The notes beneath the pieces were generated by a model. The model was not told the DNA's origin. It made no database searches and saw nothing but the letters and a program-made list of their open reading frames with translations. From assembly GCA_051011575.1 (NCBI GenBank), contig JBPCTR010000198.1, forward strand, positions 1 through 20,057: 20,057 nucleotides of DNA. The letters run 5' to 3'. Below are positions 1 through 6,898 of this stretch, piece after piece. This stretch comes from SHLQ01 sp051011575. Lineage in GTDB: Bacteria > Actinomycetota > Acidimicrobiia > Acidimicrobiales > SHLQ01. The position numbers and the translations under genes are program-made. Numbering within the stretch: the stretch's first letter is position 1; each line of letters opens with the position of its first letter.

Positions 1-251
1 ATACGGGCCATGGCCATCGACTCGCCGCGGGCGAAGCTCAGCAGCGCGAGCGCTTCGTAGCGGCTGAAGGTGAGGGCGAAGGGCGAAAGGGCTTGATTGA
101 TTCGGCCGAGCACGATCTGGTGCGCTCGCGCCAGCGACGTGGCCGACACCATCGCATCGACTTCCCCGAGGCTGCGGGCCTCCCAGTTGCGGCGGGCCTC
201 GGCCACGAGATCCATGCCTTCGTGCGCTTCGGACCCGTTGTTGTTGCTCAC
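1..251 (-). CDS. MarR-family transcriptional regulator, N-terminal part (runs off the window)
   Basis: About 83 codons are visible, starting from a GTG at 251 and reading leftward out of the window. The protein begins MSNNNGSEAHEGMDLVAEAR and continues through a helical stretch (VSATSLARAHQIVLGRINQAL) into SRYEALALLSFARGESMAMAR. That last part matches the first helices of MarR regulators, where a phrase such as 'LT.seyeaLa.L' leads into the winged helix. The DNA-recognition helix and wing lie outside the window, so ligand and targets cannot be judged. A purine-rich AGGGGG stretch lies just before the GTG. A candidate -10 TAGGAT (307-312, minus) lies about 55 nt upstream, next to a 9-bp inverted repeat that could be the protein's own operator. 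The family call is from the N-terminal half only. Confidence 0.72.
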   Translation of the reverse strand, partial: MSNNNGSEAHEGMDLVAEARRNWEARSLGEVDAMVSATSLARAHQIVLGRINQALSPFALTFSRYEALALLSFARGESMAMAR

Positions 252-292
252 TGCGCCCCCTGGCTTTGATTGACGCCAGATTACACTACGCG

Positions 293-320
293 CCCGATAG
301 TCGGACATCCTACTATCGGG
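293..320. promoter_or_regulatory. Inverted repeat, possible operator of the MarR-type gene
   Basis: CCCGATAGT (293-301) is followed after 10 bases by its perfect reverse complement ACTATCGGG (312-320). The repeat lies 41 bp before the regulator's start codon and encloses the minus-strand -10-like TAGGAT at 307-312. MarR proteins often repress their own promoter through such repeats; that this is the operator is inference. It lies 15 bp past the stop codon of the neighbouring lipoprotein gene, so a terminator hairpin for that gene is an alternative, although no T-run follows. Confidence 0.5.
307..312 (-). promoter_or_regulatory. Candidate -10 box TAGGAT for the MarR-type gene
   Basis: On the minus strand TAGGAT fits the actinobacterial TANNNT -10 pattern and would start a transcript near position 300, about 50 nt before the GTG at 251. 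No convincing -35 box is visible. The same GTAGGATGTCC string occurs at a similar distance before the HSD10-like gene near 3.97 kb. Confidence 0.4.
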
Positions 321-335
321 TAACCCTCGATCTGA

Positions 336-995
336 TCACACCGCGAGGGCCGCAACTGCCTCCGACCGATCACCATTCTCCGGGACGGGGTCCTCGTCGA
401 AGGATTCGAGGACGAACACGAAACCACCGTCGACCGGCAGTTCGGGTTCGTTGAAGATGTACTCGACCGGCACGCCAGTCGATGTGTCATAGGAAACGCG
501 AACAGGGATCCGGCCTTCGGCGAGTGTTCGCTCGATCTCGTCGAACACATCCTCAACCGTCAGATACGGCGCCGCATCGCCTGGCCCGGCGCCCGAGTCG
601 ACGTGGACGGCGACCCCCTTGTCGACCAATACGTCGAACGGCCCCTGCCAGCACTCACACGCGAGCGTGTATCGAAACGAGTACGTGGAGCGAGCCTCGA
701 CGTCGCGAGACTCCCATCGGGTTCGGGCGTCAGCGAGAAGCTTCCGCTGTTCGTCCATCGGGTCGTCGGGTGCGATCGTCGTCGCGGGGGCGGCAGAGGT
801 CGTGGGCGTCATCGTGGCGGTCACCGGCGCAACCGTGGGGGTCGACTCCCCGACTGCGGTACTCACCGTTGAACCACACGCCACGGCGATCAGCGCCACC
901 ACCGACAATGCAGCCAAGCGCTGCAGAAGATGGTCGGCGGGTCGGCGATCGTCCATGTTCACGTGACGTTCGTGGCGACGAAACGGTTCCCTCAT
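336..995 (-). CDS. Secreted lipoprotein, DUF6174-like
   Basis: A 219-residue protein with a positively charged N-terminus (RRHERH...DDRR), a hydrophobic segment (residues about 27-39, LAALSVVALIAVA) and Cys40 in the context AVAC-GS. This resembles a lipobox, so the protein is probably exported and lipid-anchored. A Thr/Pro/Ala-rich linker (about 41-75) follows. The C-terminal domain begins near LLADARTRWESRDV, with YSFRYTLACECW, a DVLVDKGVAVHVD strand pair, TVEDVFDEIERTL and RVSYDTSTGVPVEYIF. This order matches my recollection of DUF6174 proteins ('...W...g...Y.y.....C.C......v.V.dG.v......tvddlf..i......v.yd...GyP..i'). Function is unknown. The start at 995 has GGGGAG 10 nt upstream; an internal ATG at 956 would shorten the N-terminus by 13 residues and still keep the signal peptide. 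Confidence 0.72.
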   Translation of the reverse strand: MREPFRRHERHVNMDDRRPADHLLQRLAALSVVALIAVACGSTVSTAVGESTPTVAPVTATMTPTTSAAPATTIAPDDPMDEQRKLLADARTRWESRDVEARSTYSFRYTLACECWQGPFDVLVDKGVAVHVDSGAGPGDAAPYLTVEDVFDEIERTLAEGRIPVRVSYDTSTGVPVEYIFNEPELPVDGGFVFVLESFDEDPVPENGDRSEAVAALAV

Positions 996-1034
996 CGTCG
1001 GGATTCTCCCCTACCCACAATCGCGTGGCTCGGA

Positions 1035-1040
1035 TAGAGT
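1035..1040 (+). promoter_or_regulatory. Candidate -10 box TAGAGT for ndh
   Basis: TAGAGT matches TANNNT and lies 35 bp before the ndh ATG, predicting a short leader of about 29 nt that includes the GGAGG ribosome binding site at 1065-1069. A -35 box is not obvious. Confidence 0.4.
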
Positions 1041-1075
1041 CCTTGTGAAGAGATTCACAAGGTCGGAGGTCCGGG

Positions 1076-2350
1076 ATGGCCGAGAGGCATCGAGTCGTCA
1101 TCATCGGAGCAGGGTTTGGCGGGCTGGCTGCCGTCCGCGCGCTGGCCGGAGCGGACGTCGACATCACCATCGTCGATCAGCGAAACCACCACACGTTCCA
1201 GCCGCTGCTGTATCAGGTGGCGACCGCGGGACTCGATGCCGACGACATCTGCTACTCGACCCGGGGTCTGACGAGCCGGCAGCCGAACGCCCGCTCGATG
1301 CAGGCGCTGGTAACCCGGATCGACCTCGAGCGCCGAATCGTCGAGACGAACGACGACCCAATCCCCTACGACCATCTTGTGGTCGCTATCGGGGCGGTGA
1401 CAAACGACTTCGGCGTGCAAGGCGTGGCCAAGCACGCGTTCGGGTTGAAGAACGTGGCCGAAGCTACAGACCTGCGCACGCACGTGCTTCGATCGTTTGA
1501 GGGGGCCGAGCGAAATCCCGACGACCAGTCCCTCTCGACAATCGTCGTCGTGGGCGGCGGCCCGACCGGGGTCGAGATGGCGGGCGGCTTCGCCGAGTTG
1601 TTCCACCGCGTGCTTCGACACGACTTTCCGGGCGTCGAACAGGCCCGGCACCGCATCGTGCTCGTCGAGGGACAGTCGACGTTGCTGGCGTCATTCCGGC
1701 CCCGGTTGTCGGCGATGGCCCGCAAACGCCTCGAACACATGGGAGTCGAGGTCCTGCTCGACAAGACGGTCGAGCGCGTAACGCACAACTCGGTCGAACT
1801 CGGCGACGGCACGGTGATTCCGGCGGCAACCACCGTGTGGGCGGCGGGAGTACGCCCGCACCCGCTGGCCGCAGCCCTCGACCTGGAATCGGAGAGAGGA
1901 CGGATCACGGTCACCGACCAACTGCGATTGCCCGATCATCCCGAGGTGTTCGTGGTCGGCGATGTAGCCGCAACAAAGCTCGCCGGCGGAACTCTCGCAC
2001 CACAGGTGGCTGCAGTGGCGATGCAGGGTGGACGACACGTGGCCCTTGCAATCCGTGCTGAGGTCGAGCGCAGCGCGCCGCCAGCGGCCTTCGAATACCG
2101 CGACAAGGGATCGATGGCCACGATCGGACGAAACTCCGCCGTTGTCGAACTTCCACGAGGCCTTGCGTTCGGTGGGTTCCTCGGATGGGTCGCGTGGCTC
2201 CTGCTGCACCTGGTGATGCTCATCGGCTACCGCAACCGAGCCAACGTGCTCGTGAACTGGGCGTGGAACTACGTCACCTACGACCGGGGCAGCCGCGTGA
2301 TCGTCGAGCCCGACCCCGCGCCGACAGGGTCGGCGATCAGGTCCAGCTGA
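1076..2350 (+). CDS. ndh: Type II NADH dehydrogenase (NADH:quinone oxidoreductase, FAD)
   Basis: A 424-residue flavoprotein of the NDH-2 family, which transfers electrons from NADH through FAD to quinone at the cytoplasmic face of the membrane without pumping protons. An N-terminal Rossmann motif GAGFGG (residues 11-16) binds FAD, and VVVGGGPTGVEMAGG (about 157-171) binds NADH. VWAAGVRP (254-261) and VFVVGDVAA (291-299) are the second FAD contacts. APQVAAVAMQGG (308-319) corresponds to the quinone-site motif of the family. A hydrophobic C-terminal helix (about 364-386, LAFGGFLGWVAWLLLHLVMLIGY) followed by NVLVNWAWNYVTYDRG is typical of actinobacterial NDH-2. The length is usual. The ATG has GGAGG 6 nt upstream. 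The stop codon is separated by a single base from the stop of the convergent enoyl-CoA hydratase gene. Confidence 0.93.
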   Translation: MAERHRVVIIGAGFGGLAAVRALAGADVDITIVDQRNHHTFQPLLYQVATAGLDADDICYSTRGLTSRQPNARSMQALVTRIDLERRIVETNDDPIPYDHLVVAIGAVTNDFGVQGVAKHAFGLKNVAEATDLRTHVLRSFEGAERNPDDQSLSTIVVVGGGPTGVEMAGGFAELFHRVLRHDFPGVEQARHRIVLVEGQSTLLASFRPRLSAMARKRLEHMGVEVLLDKTVERVTHNSVELGDGTVIPAATTVWAAGVRPHPLAAALDLESERGRITVTDQLRLPDHPEVFVVGDVAATKLAGGTLAPQVAAVAMQGGRHVALAIRAEVERSAPPAAFEYRDKGSMATIGRNSAVVELPRGLAFGGFLGWVAWLLLHLVMLIGYRNRANVLVNWAWNYVTYDRGSRVIVEPDPAPTGSAIRSS

Positions 2351-2351
2351 T

Positions 2352-3116
2352 CTATCGGGCTTTCCAGTTCGGGGCGCGCTTCTCGGCGAACGCGGTGGCA
2401 CCCTCGACGCCGTCTTCAGAGTTGAAGACGATTCGCATCTGCGCCTTCTGGTACTCCCAGAACTCGGCCTCGGTGCGACCCTGCTGCTCGCGCAACAGCT
2501 CCTTGCTGGCGATCAGCCCGAGCGGCGCGTTCTTCGCCACCTGCTCCGCCAACTCGAGCGCAACGTTCAATGCCTCGCCCGGTTCGGCCAGCTCGGAGAC
2601 CATCCCGAACTCGTGCGCCTGCTCGGCACTGATCGGCTTGGCGGTTAGCGCCATCTTCATGGCCACCTGATAGGGCAGAGCCCGCTGGAGCCTGAGGAGC
2701 GCTCCGGCCCCGGCAAACAGCCCCACACTCGTCTCGGGGATACCGAGCTTGGCTCCCCTCGCTGCGACGAGAAGGTCGGTCGACAGCGCGATCTCGAGAC
2801 CACCAGCGAGGGCAAACCCCTCGATCGCGCAGATGAGCGGCTTCTTGGCCGAGCGTTCCGTGATGCCGCCGAACCCGCGGTCGCCCACGATTGGCATACC
2901 GCTCGAAACGAACGCCTTCAGGTCCATGCCGGCGCAGAAGCCGCGGCCGTTGCCGGTGAGCACCCCGACGCTGACGTCGGGATTCTCGTCGAGCGCATCG
3001 CACGCAGCGGCCAACTGCTCGGCAAGGTCCTTGTTCACGGCATTCATTGCCTCCGGACGGTTGAGGGTGATGATCATCACTCGGCCGCGGATCTCGGTGA
3101 GTACTTCGTCTGCCAT
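2352..3116 (-). CDS. Enoyl-CoA hydratase (crotonase family)
   Basis: A 254-residue crotonase-fold protein. It likely hydrates trans-2-enoyl-CoA to 3-hydroxyacyl-CoA in fatty-acid or related acyl-CoA degradation. Oxyanion-hole segments are CAGMDLK (61-67) and ALAGG (102-106). Both glutamates needed for hydratase activity appear present: E108 in GGLEIAL and E128 in GIPETSVG. The usual GxGGTxRL stretch is changed to GAGALLRL, seen in some subfamilies. The ATG at 3116 is chosen because GAGGAG (3123-3128) lies 6 nt upstream. A GTG at 3134 overlaps the stop of the upstream gene (GTGA) but has no ribosome binding site. It is the second gene of an operon with the HSD10-like dehydrogenase, which catalyses the next step of beta-oxidation. 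Exact substrate chain length cannot be read from the sequence. Confidence 0.9.
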   Translation of the reverse strand: MADEVLTEIRGRVMIITLNRPEAMNAVNKDLAEQLAAACDALDENPDVSVGVLTGNGRGFCAGMDLKAFVSSGMPIVGDRGFGGITERSAKKPLICAIEGFALAGGLEIALSTDLLVAARGAKLGIPETSVGLFAGAGALLRLQRALPYQVAMKMALTAKPISAEQAHEFGMVSELAEPGEALNVALELAEQVAKNAPLGLIASKELLREQQGRTEAEFWEYQKAQMRIVFNSEDGVEGATAFAEKRAPNWKAR

Positions 3117-3130
3117 GTCGGGCTCCTCGC

Positions 3131-3913
3131 TCACTTCGGAGGCAGGCGCACGCCCGCATCCATACGGACGGTTTCGCCATTCATGTAACTGTTCGTGAGC
3201 AGCTCGTAGACGAGGTTGCCGAGTTCGTCGGATGTGCCGAGCCGCTTGGGAAAGAGGACGCTCTCGCCCAGCTTTGCCTTGAACTCGGCCGGGTCGACGC
3301 CCTTGGCGGCCATCTTGTCGTAGATGGGTGTGTCGAAGAGACCCGGCGCGACCGTGTTCACACGAACGCCAATCGACGACAGGTCGCGAGCGATCGGCAG
3401 GGTCATGCCCGCGATGCCGGCCTTTGTGGCCGAGTAGGCCGCCTGACCGATCTGGCCGTCAAAAGCTGCGACCGAAGCGAAGTTCACGATGGCGCCACGT
3501 TCGTTGTCGGTGAGCGGTTCGGTCTTCGACATCGCCGCGGCGGCGAGGCGTGTGCAGTTGAAGGTGCCGATGAGGTTCACCCGGACGACGAACTCGAACT
3601 GCTCGAGATCAAAGGGATCGCCGTTGCGGTTCACCGTGCGCATGGCATGACCGATGCCGGCAGCATTAACAGCCGCCCGAAGCGGACCCATCTCGCCGGC
3701 AGCGTCGACCGCTGCCTGCATCTGCTCGCCGTCGGCCACGTCGGCCTTCACGAACATGCCCCCGAACTCACTGGCGGCTGCGTTGCCCATCTCTTCATCG
3801 AGGTCGGCGATGAGCACCTTGCAGCCAGCGGCCGCGAGCTTGGCGGCGCAGCCCCGACCGAGACCCGAGGCGCCTCCGGTGACCAGCGCGGACGCGCCGT
3901 TCAGATCCAACAT
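3131..3913 (-). CDS. SDR 3-hydroxyacyl-CoA dehydrogenase, HSD10-like
   Basis: A 260-residue short-chain dehydrogenase closely resembling type 10 17-beta-hydroxysteroid / short-chain 3-hydroxyacyl-CoA dehydrogenases, which oxidise (S)-3-hydroxyacyl-CoA with NAD. Visible motifs are the cofactor loop TGGASGLG (12-19), the acidic residue of IADLDE (35-40) that favours NAD over NADP, NAAGIG (83-88), and the catalytic S147, Y160 and K164 in ASVAAFDGQIGQAAYSATKAGI. The phrases GMTLPIARDLSSIGVRVNTVAPGLFDTP are hallmarks of the HSD10 group. AGGAGGT (3921-3927) lies 7 nt before the ATG, excluding the longer upstream start at 3949. The enoyl-CoA hydratase gene follows after 14 bp, so the two form a beta-oxidation operon; no thiolase or acyl-CoA dehydrogenase is in the window. 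Confidence 0.9.
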   Translation of the reverse strand: MLDLNGASALVTGGASGLGRGCAAKLAAAGCKVLIADLDEEMGNAAASEFGGMFVKADVADGEQMQAAVDAAGEMGPLRAAVNAAGIGHAMRTVNRNGDPFDLEQFEFVVRVNLIGTFNCTRLAAAAMSKTEPLTDNERGAIVNFASVAAFDGQIGQAAYSATKAGIAGMTLPIARDLSSIGVRVNTVAPGLFDTPIYDKMAAKGVDPAEFKAKLGESVLFPKRLGTSDELGNLVYELLTNSYMNGETVRMDAGVRLPPK

Positions 3914-3968
3914 GTGGGGTACCTCCTGGCCGAAAACGCTCGGCCTCATCAGCTTCGGGTCCGAATAC

Positions 3969-3980
3969 TAGGACATCCTA
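3969..3980 (-). promoter_or_regulatory. Palindromic TAGGATGTCCTA at the promoter of the beta-oxidation operon
   Basis: TAGGA-2 nt-TCCTA is a palindrome 55 bp upstream of the HSD10-like ATG. On the minus strand its first half, TAGGAT (3975-3980), fits a -10 box, so the site may be a core promoter, a regulator operator overlapping the promoter, or both. Eleven bases (GGACATCCTAC on plus) recur before the MarR-type gene at 303-313. Confidence 0.42.
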
Positions 3981-4027
3981 CGAAATTCGCCCACGCCCGG
4001 TCCGGGTGCCTTCGCACACGCGATCCG

Positions 4028-4033
4028 TAGGGT
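4028..4033 (+). promoter_or_regulatory. -10 box TAGGGT for a leaderless MATE transcript
   Basis: TAGGGT lies 6 nt before the ATG at 4040 and 3 nt before the GTG at 4037, with no Shine-Dalgarno sequence. RNA starting about 7 nt after the -10 box would begin at the ATG itself, which supports the ATG at 4040 as the true start. Confidence 0.5.
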
Positions 4034-4039
4034 GTCGTG

Positions 4040-5377
4040 ATGTCTCGATCGGCTGCCGTTCGCTCGCTCGACGGTGAGATCGCGCGCCTGGCCTTTCCCG
4101 CTCTCGGCGCGCTCATCGCCGAGCCGCTGTACGTGCTCGCCGACACCGCCGTCGTCGGAAACCTCCTCGGCACAAATGAACTCGCCGGTCTCAGTGTGGC
4201 GGGGCAGACGCTCCTCACCGTGCACGCGATCATGGTCTTTTTGGCGTACGGAACGACGGCCGCAGTATCTCGGCTTCTGGGTGCGGGCGAGAAGAAGGAG
4301 GCTGCCCACCAGGCCGTGCAGGGCTTGTGGCTCGCAGCCGGGATGGGTGTGATTCTCGGAATTGCGGTGTGGTTCGCGGCCGATCCCCTCCTCCGGCTGA
4401 TCGGCGAGACCGACGACGGGAACGCGGAGGCGGTTCTCTCCCAGGCAAAGCGGTACCTCGTGGTGAGTCTGTGGGGTCTGCCGGCAATGCTGATCGCCCT
4501 CAGCGGTGTTGGCTACTTGCGGGGCCTCCAGGACACCGTGCGCCCTCTCGTGGTCGCGGTGGTCACCGCGATCATCAACCTCGTGCTCGAGCTGGTTCTC
4601 ATCGTCGGCTTCGACTTCGAAATCGGCGCATCGGCCTTCGCCACCGTGGTCGCCCAATGGCTTGCAGCCGGCGCCTATTTGTGGTGGATCGGACGCGACG
4701 TCACGAGCCTCGGTGTTCGCTTGCTTCCAGATTTCACCGAGATCGTGCGGTTGCTTCGGGTTGGGGCGAACCTCTTCATCCGCACCGTTGCTCTCCGCGG
4801 CTCGTTCACTGTGTCGGTTGCGGCGGCCAGCCGGATCAGCACCGAAGCGCTCGCCGCTCACGAAATCGCCTTCCAACTCTTCGTGTTCACGGCCCTCGCG
4901 CTCGACTCGGTCGCCATAGCTGGCCAGTCGATGATGGGGCGATTCCTGGGCGCTGACGACGAGGAGGGGGCACACGCCGCCGGCCGCCGCGTTCTTCAGT
5001 GGGGTCTTGGCGTGGGCCTTGTCGCGCTCGTGATCTTCGGCGCGGGCGCGCCGTTCCTGCCCGACATCTTCACCAACGACGCTGCGGTCGCGGCGCTGGC
5101 GACGACCGCTCTGATCCACCTGGCTCTCATGCAGCCGCTGAACGGCCTGGTGTTCGCCCTCGATGGCGTGCTGATCGGTGCGGGCGACATGCGATTCCTC
5201 GCGCTCGCGATGGCCGGAGCGGCGATCGTGTTCGTGCCCCTTGCCCTCGCCGTACCTGCCCTCGGGCTGGGCCTCGGCTGGCTGTGGGGTGCGATCTGGG
5301 TGCTGATGGTCGTGCGCGGAATCACCCTGTGGCAGCGGTTCACTTCGGAACGCTGGGTCGTGACCGGCGCTCGGTGA
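4040..5377 (+). CDS. MATE family efflux transporter (DinF-like)
   Basis: A 445-residue integral membrane protein of the multidrug and toxic compound extrusion family, which exports drugs or metabolites in exchange for H+ or Na+. The start EIARLAFPALGALIAEPLYVLADTAVVGNLLGTNELAGLSVAG is characteristic of the DinF branch (P-x-x-x-x-x-x-E-P-L, then D-T-A-V-G). About 12 hydrophobic segments are present in two halves. The second half begins near FTEIVRLLRVGANLFIRTVALRGSFTVSVAAASRIS. AGQSMMGRFLGADDEEGA matches the 'Q.l.G...GA' segment after TM8. A GTG directly before the ATG could add one Met. The promoter arrangement suggests a leaderless mRNA. It is divergent from the beta-oxidation operon and stands alone; the substrate is unknown. 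Confidence 0.9.
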   Translation: MSRSAAVRSLDGEIARLAFPALGALIAEPLYVLADTAVVGNLLGTNELAGLSVAGQTLLTVHAIMVFLAYGTTAAVSRLLGAGEKKEAAHQAVQGLWLAAGMGVILGIAVWFAADPLLRLIGETDDGNAEAVLSQAKRYLVVSLWGLPAMLIALSGVGYLRGLQDTVRPLVVAVVTAIINLVLELVLIVGFDFEIGASAFATVVAQWLAAGAYLWWIGRDVTSLGVRLLPDFTEIVRLLRVGANLFIRTVALRGSFTVSVAAASRISTEALAAHEIAFQLFVFTALALDSVAIAGQSMMGRFLGADDEEGAHAAGRRVLQWGLGVGLVALVIFGAGAPFLPDIFTNDAAVAALATTALIHLALMQPLNGLVFALDGVLIGAGDMRFLALAMAGAAIVFVPLALAVPALGLGLGWLWGAIWVLMVVRGITLWQRFTSERWVVTGAR

Positions 5378-5387
5378 ACCGCCTTCG

Positions 5388-5591
5388 TCAGGTGGCGATC
5401 TCGAAGGTCGCAGCCGCTTCTCGGAGTCGGAGCTGACCGACCTCGATTATTCGCCACCACTGTGTCGTGTCGGGACCGTCAACGCGGAGGCGTCGTCCGG
5501 GTCGGATGCCCGGAATGGCCGAGACCCAGATGCGGCGTCGCTCGGCGGCGTTGGCCAAGGTCACTTCCACTTCCAATTCGGTATACCCCAT
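5388..5591 (-). CDS. Small uncharacterised protein (67 residues)
   Basis: The 67-residue reading frame starts at an ATG (5591) and ends just past the 3' end of the MATE gene. The sequence MGYTELEVEVTLANAAERRR is followed by WVSAIPGIRPGRRLRVDGP and TTQWWRIIEVGQLRLREAA. Alternating hydrophobic and charged residues suggest an all-beta small domain with no cysteine and no membrane segment. I do not recognise the family. Support for a real gene is the sensible amino-acid composition and a TAGCGT -10-like box (5600-5605, minus) 8 nt before the ATG, as for other leaderless genes here. A longer frame continues upstream, but it runs through the hairpin repeat at 5629-5719 and is unlikely to be translated. 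Confidence 0.6.
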   Translation of the reverse strand: MGYTELEVEVTLANAAERRRIWVSAIPGIRPGRRLRVDGPDTTQWWRIIEVGQLRLREAAATFEIAT

Positions 5592-5628
5592 GCAGCGTGA
5601 CGCTACGCGCGCGCTCCGTGATGGTGTT

Positions 5629-5719
5629 AATTGGGTCAGACCCGGATCGAAGAAATCTGCTCTGACCCCTTTCGGGAAATAGGGGTCAGAGCAGATTGTG
5701 CGAATTGGGGTCTGACCCC
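5629..5719. repeat. Compound GGGGTCAGA/TCTGACCCC hairpin repeat, copy 1
   Basis: This intergenic element has three palindromic parts. On the left, GGGTCAGACCC (5633-5643) is preceded by AATT. In the centre, AATCTGCTCTGACCCC (5654-5669) pairs perfectly with GGGGTCAGAGCAGATT (5682-5697) across a 12-nt loop. On the right, GGGGTCTGACCCC (5707-5719) is preceded by AATT. It resembles the short GGGGTCAGACCCC repeats scattered through many bacterial genomes, some of which are moved by REP-associated (Y1) transposases; no transposase gene is in the window. It begins 5 bp past the stop codon of the oxygenase gene and may also act as a transcription terminator or mRNA 3' hairpin. Confidence 0.85.
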
Positions 5720-5724
5720 ACCGG

Positions 5725-6735
5725 TTAGGCCCGCGTGAAGTGGGCGATCTGGATCTCGGCGCCGTAGTCGGCGAAGTCGCCGTCGGCACGTGCCTGGCGG
5801 AAGTCGCCCCAGTTGATCGCCGAGTAATGCGGCACGTCACCCTCGGAAATCGACCCGGGCAGCGGCGCATAGTTCGTGGCGTAGCTCGGGTTGAAGAAAT
5901 ACGGCAGCGAGGACCGCGCCCGGTTGCTACGGGGAAGCACTCGGTGGAGCGCCGCCTGGTACCGATCGTTCGACCACACCTGCATCATGTCGCCGGTGTT
6001 CACCACGAGTGCACCCGGCATCGGAGTCACGCCGATCCACTCGTCATCCAGCTTCACCTGGAGCCCACCGACATCATCCTGGAGAAGAACCGTGAGCGCA
6101 CCGGCGTCGCTGTGGTGGTGGAGCGCCATGTCGCCGAGCGGGGTGACGCGACTCGCCTCAGCCGGGTCCAGTAGGTCGCTGAGCGGGTAGTGATTCATCC
6201 GGAGGAAACTTGTGTGCACGGGATCGAACGCCGGGTGCAGGTGATCGGGCGCTTCACCCAGCCCCATGCAAAATGCTGAGAGCAGCCAGAGCGACACGTC
6301 GTTGCAGGCGGTGAGGTATCGCTCGATCGTCGGGCGGAATCCCGCGAGATCGGGCCACTGGTTGCGGCCATCGACGTCGTGGACGTTGTTCGGATGGTCT
6401 TCGGGCAGGTCCGGGAACGGCATCTGCGCCAGATCGAGCACCTCCTTGAGGTCTCGTGCGTTCTTGGTGAGCTCCCGGTCGTAATAGCCGCGGGTGTTCT
6501 CCTTCGTCCGGTTCAACCGGCGTTTTTGCTCCATGTCCTGGGCAAAGAAGGAGCGAGTCGCGGTCCAGACCTCGTCGATGAGAGCTTCAGAGATTCCATG
6601 ATCGACGATCTGGAAGAAACCGAAGGTTGCGGCCGCGTCGGCGACGTCACCCACGACGCCGGGCGAAGGCAGTGGATCGCGAAGACCCCCAAGGTCGATC
6701 GTCGGAACGGATCGTGCGGTCACGTGCTCGACCAT
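5725..6735 (-). CDS. 2-oxoglutarate/Fe(II)-dependent oxygenase, isopenicillin N synthase-like
   Basis: A 336-residue double-stranded beta-helix dioxygenase. The N-terminal DIOX_N domain has VPTIDLGGL (10-18) and AAATFGFFQIVDHGI (34-48), the classic 'GFF.v.nHGi' motif. Next come RGYYDRE (82-88) and NQWPD (125-129), resembling the 'N.WP' of this family. The metal site is H208-x-D210 (in LHHHSDAGALTVLLQD) with distal H264 (AALHRVLP). The 2-oxoglutarate-binding RxS is R274-S-S276, followed by LPYFFNPSY. These proteins hydroxylate, desaturate or cyclise small molecules; bacterial single copies are mostly uncharacterised, and nothing nearby shows the substrate. No clear Shine-Dalgarno or leaderless -10 precedes the ATG, so the start is less certain than for its neighbours. 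Confidence 0.88.
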   Translation of the reverse strand: MVEHVTARSVPTIDLGGLRDPLPSPGVVGDVADAAATFGFFQIVDHGISEALIDEVWTATRSFFAQDMEQKRRLNRTKENTRGYYDRELTKNARDLKEVLDLAQMPFPDLPEDHPNNVHDVDGRNQWPDLAGFRPTIERYLTACNDVSLWLLSAFCMGLGEAPDHLHPAFDPVHTSFLRMNHYPLSDLLDPAEASRVTPLGDMALHHHSDAGALTVLLQDDVGGLQVKLDDEWIGVTPMPGALVVNTGDMMQVWSNDRYQAALHRVLPRSNRARSSLPYFFNPSYATNYAPLPGSISEGDVPHYSAINWGDFRQARADGDFADYGAEIQIAHFTRA

Positions 6736-6758
6736 ACCGTCGCCGATCGGCCGGGCCG

Positions 6759-6778
6759 ATTCGACTCCCCCGTCGAAT
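6759..6778. promoter_or_regulatory. 7-bp inverted repeat upstream of the oxygenase gene
   Basis: ATTCGAC (6759-6765) and GTCGAAT (6772-6778) form a perfect inverted repeat around 6 bases, 24 bp before the oxygenase ATG in the 163-bp divergent region shared with the SulP gene. It could be an operator; it is short enough to be chance. Confidence 0.25.
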
Positions 6779-6898
6779 CATGCGTGGCTGTGACAGAGGC
6801 GACAGGCCCGATCGGGCGGTCGCTCATGGGCAGTCCGTACCATCAAGGGCTGGCCGCACCACTCCGATGCTTCTTGCGGCTCTCGAGAGGACCCTGCC

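Noticed and set aside
3968..5119. Long open frame on the minus strand opposite the MATE gene
   Set aside because: The translation is low-complexity and rich in Arg, Glu, His and Asp. It has no family resemblance, while the plus strand encodes a clear MATE transporter. It is a shadow of high-GC codon usage.
5592..5870. Upstream extension of the 67-residue protein
   Set aside because: It would be translated through the hairpin repeat and into the 3' end of the oxygenase gene; the sequence loses protein-like character before the ATG at 5591.
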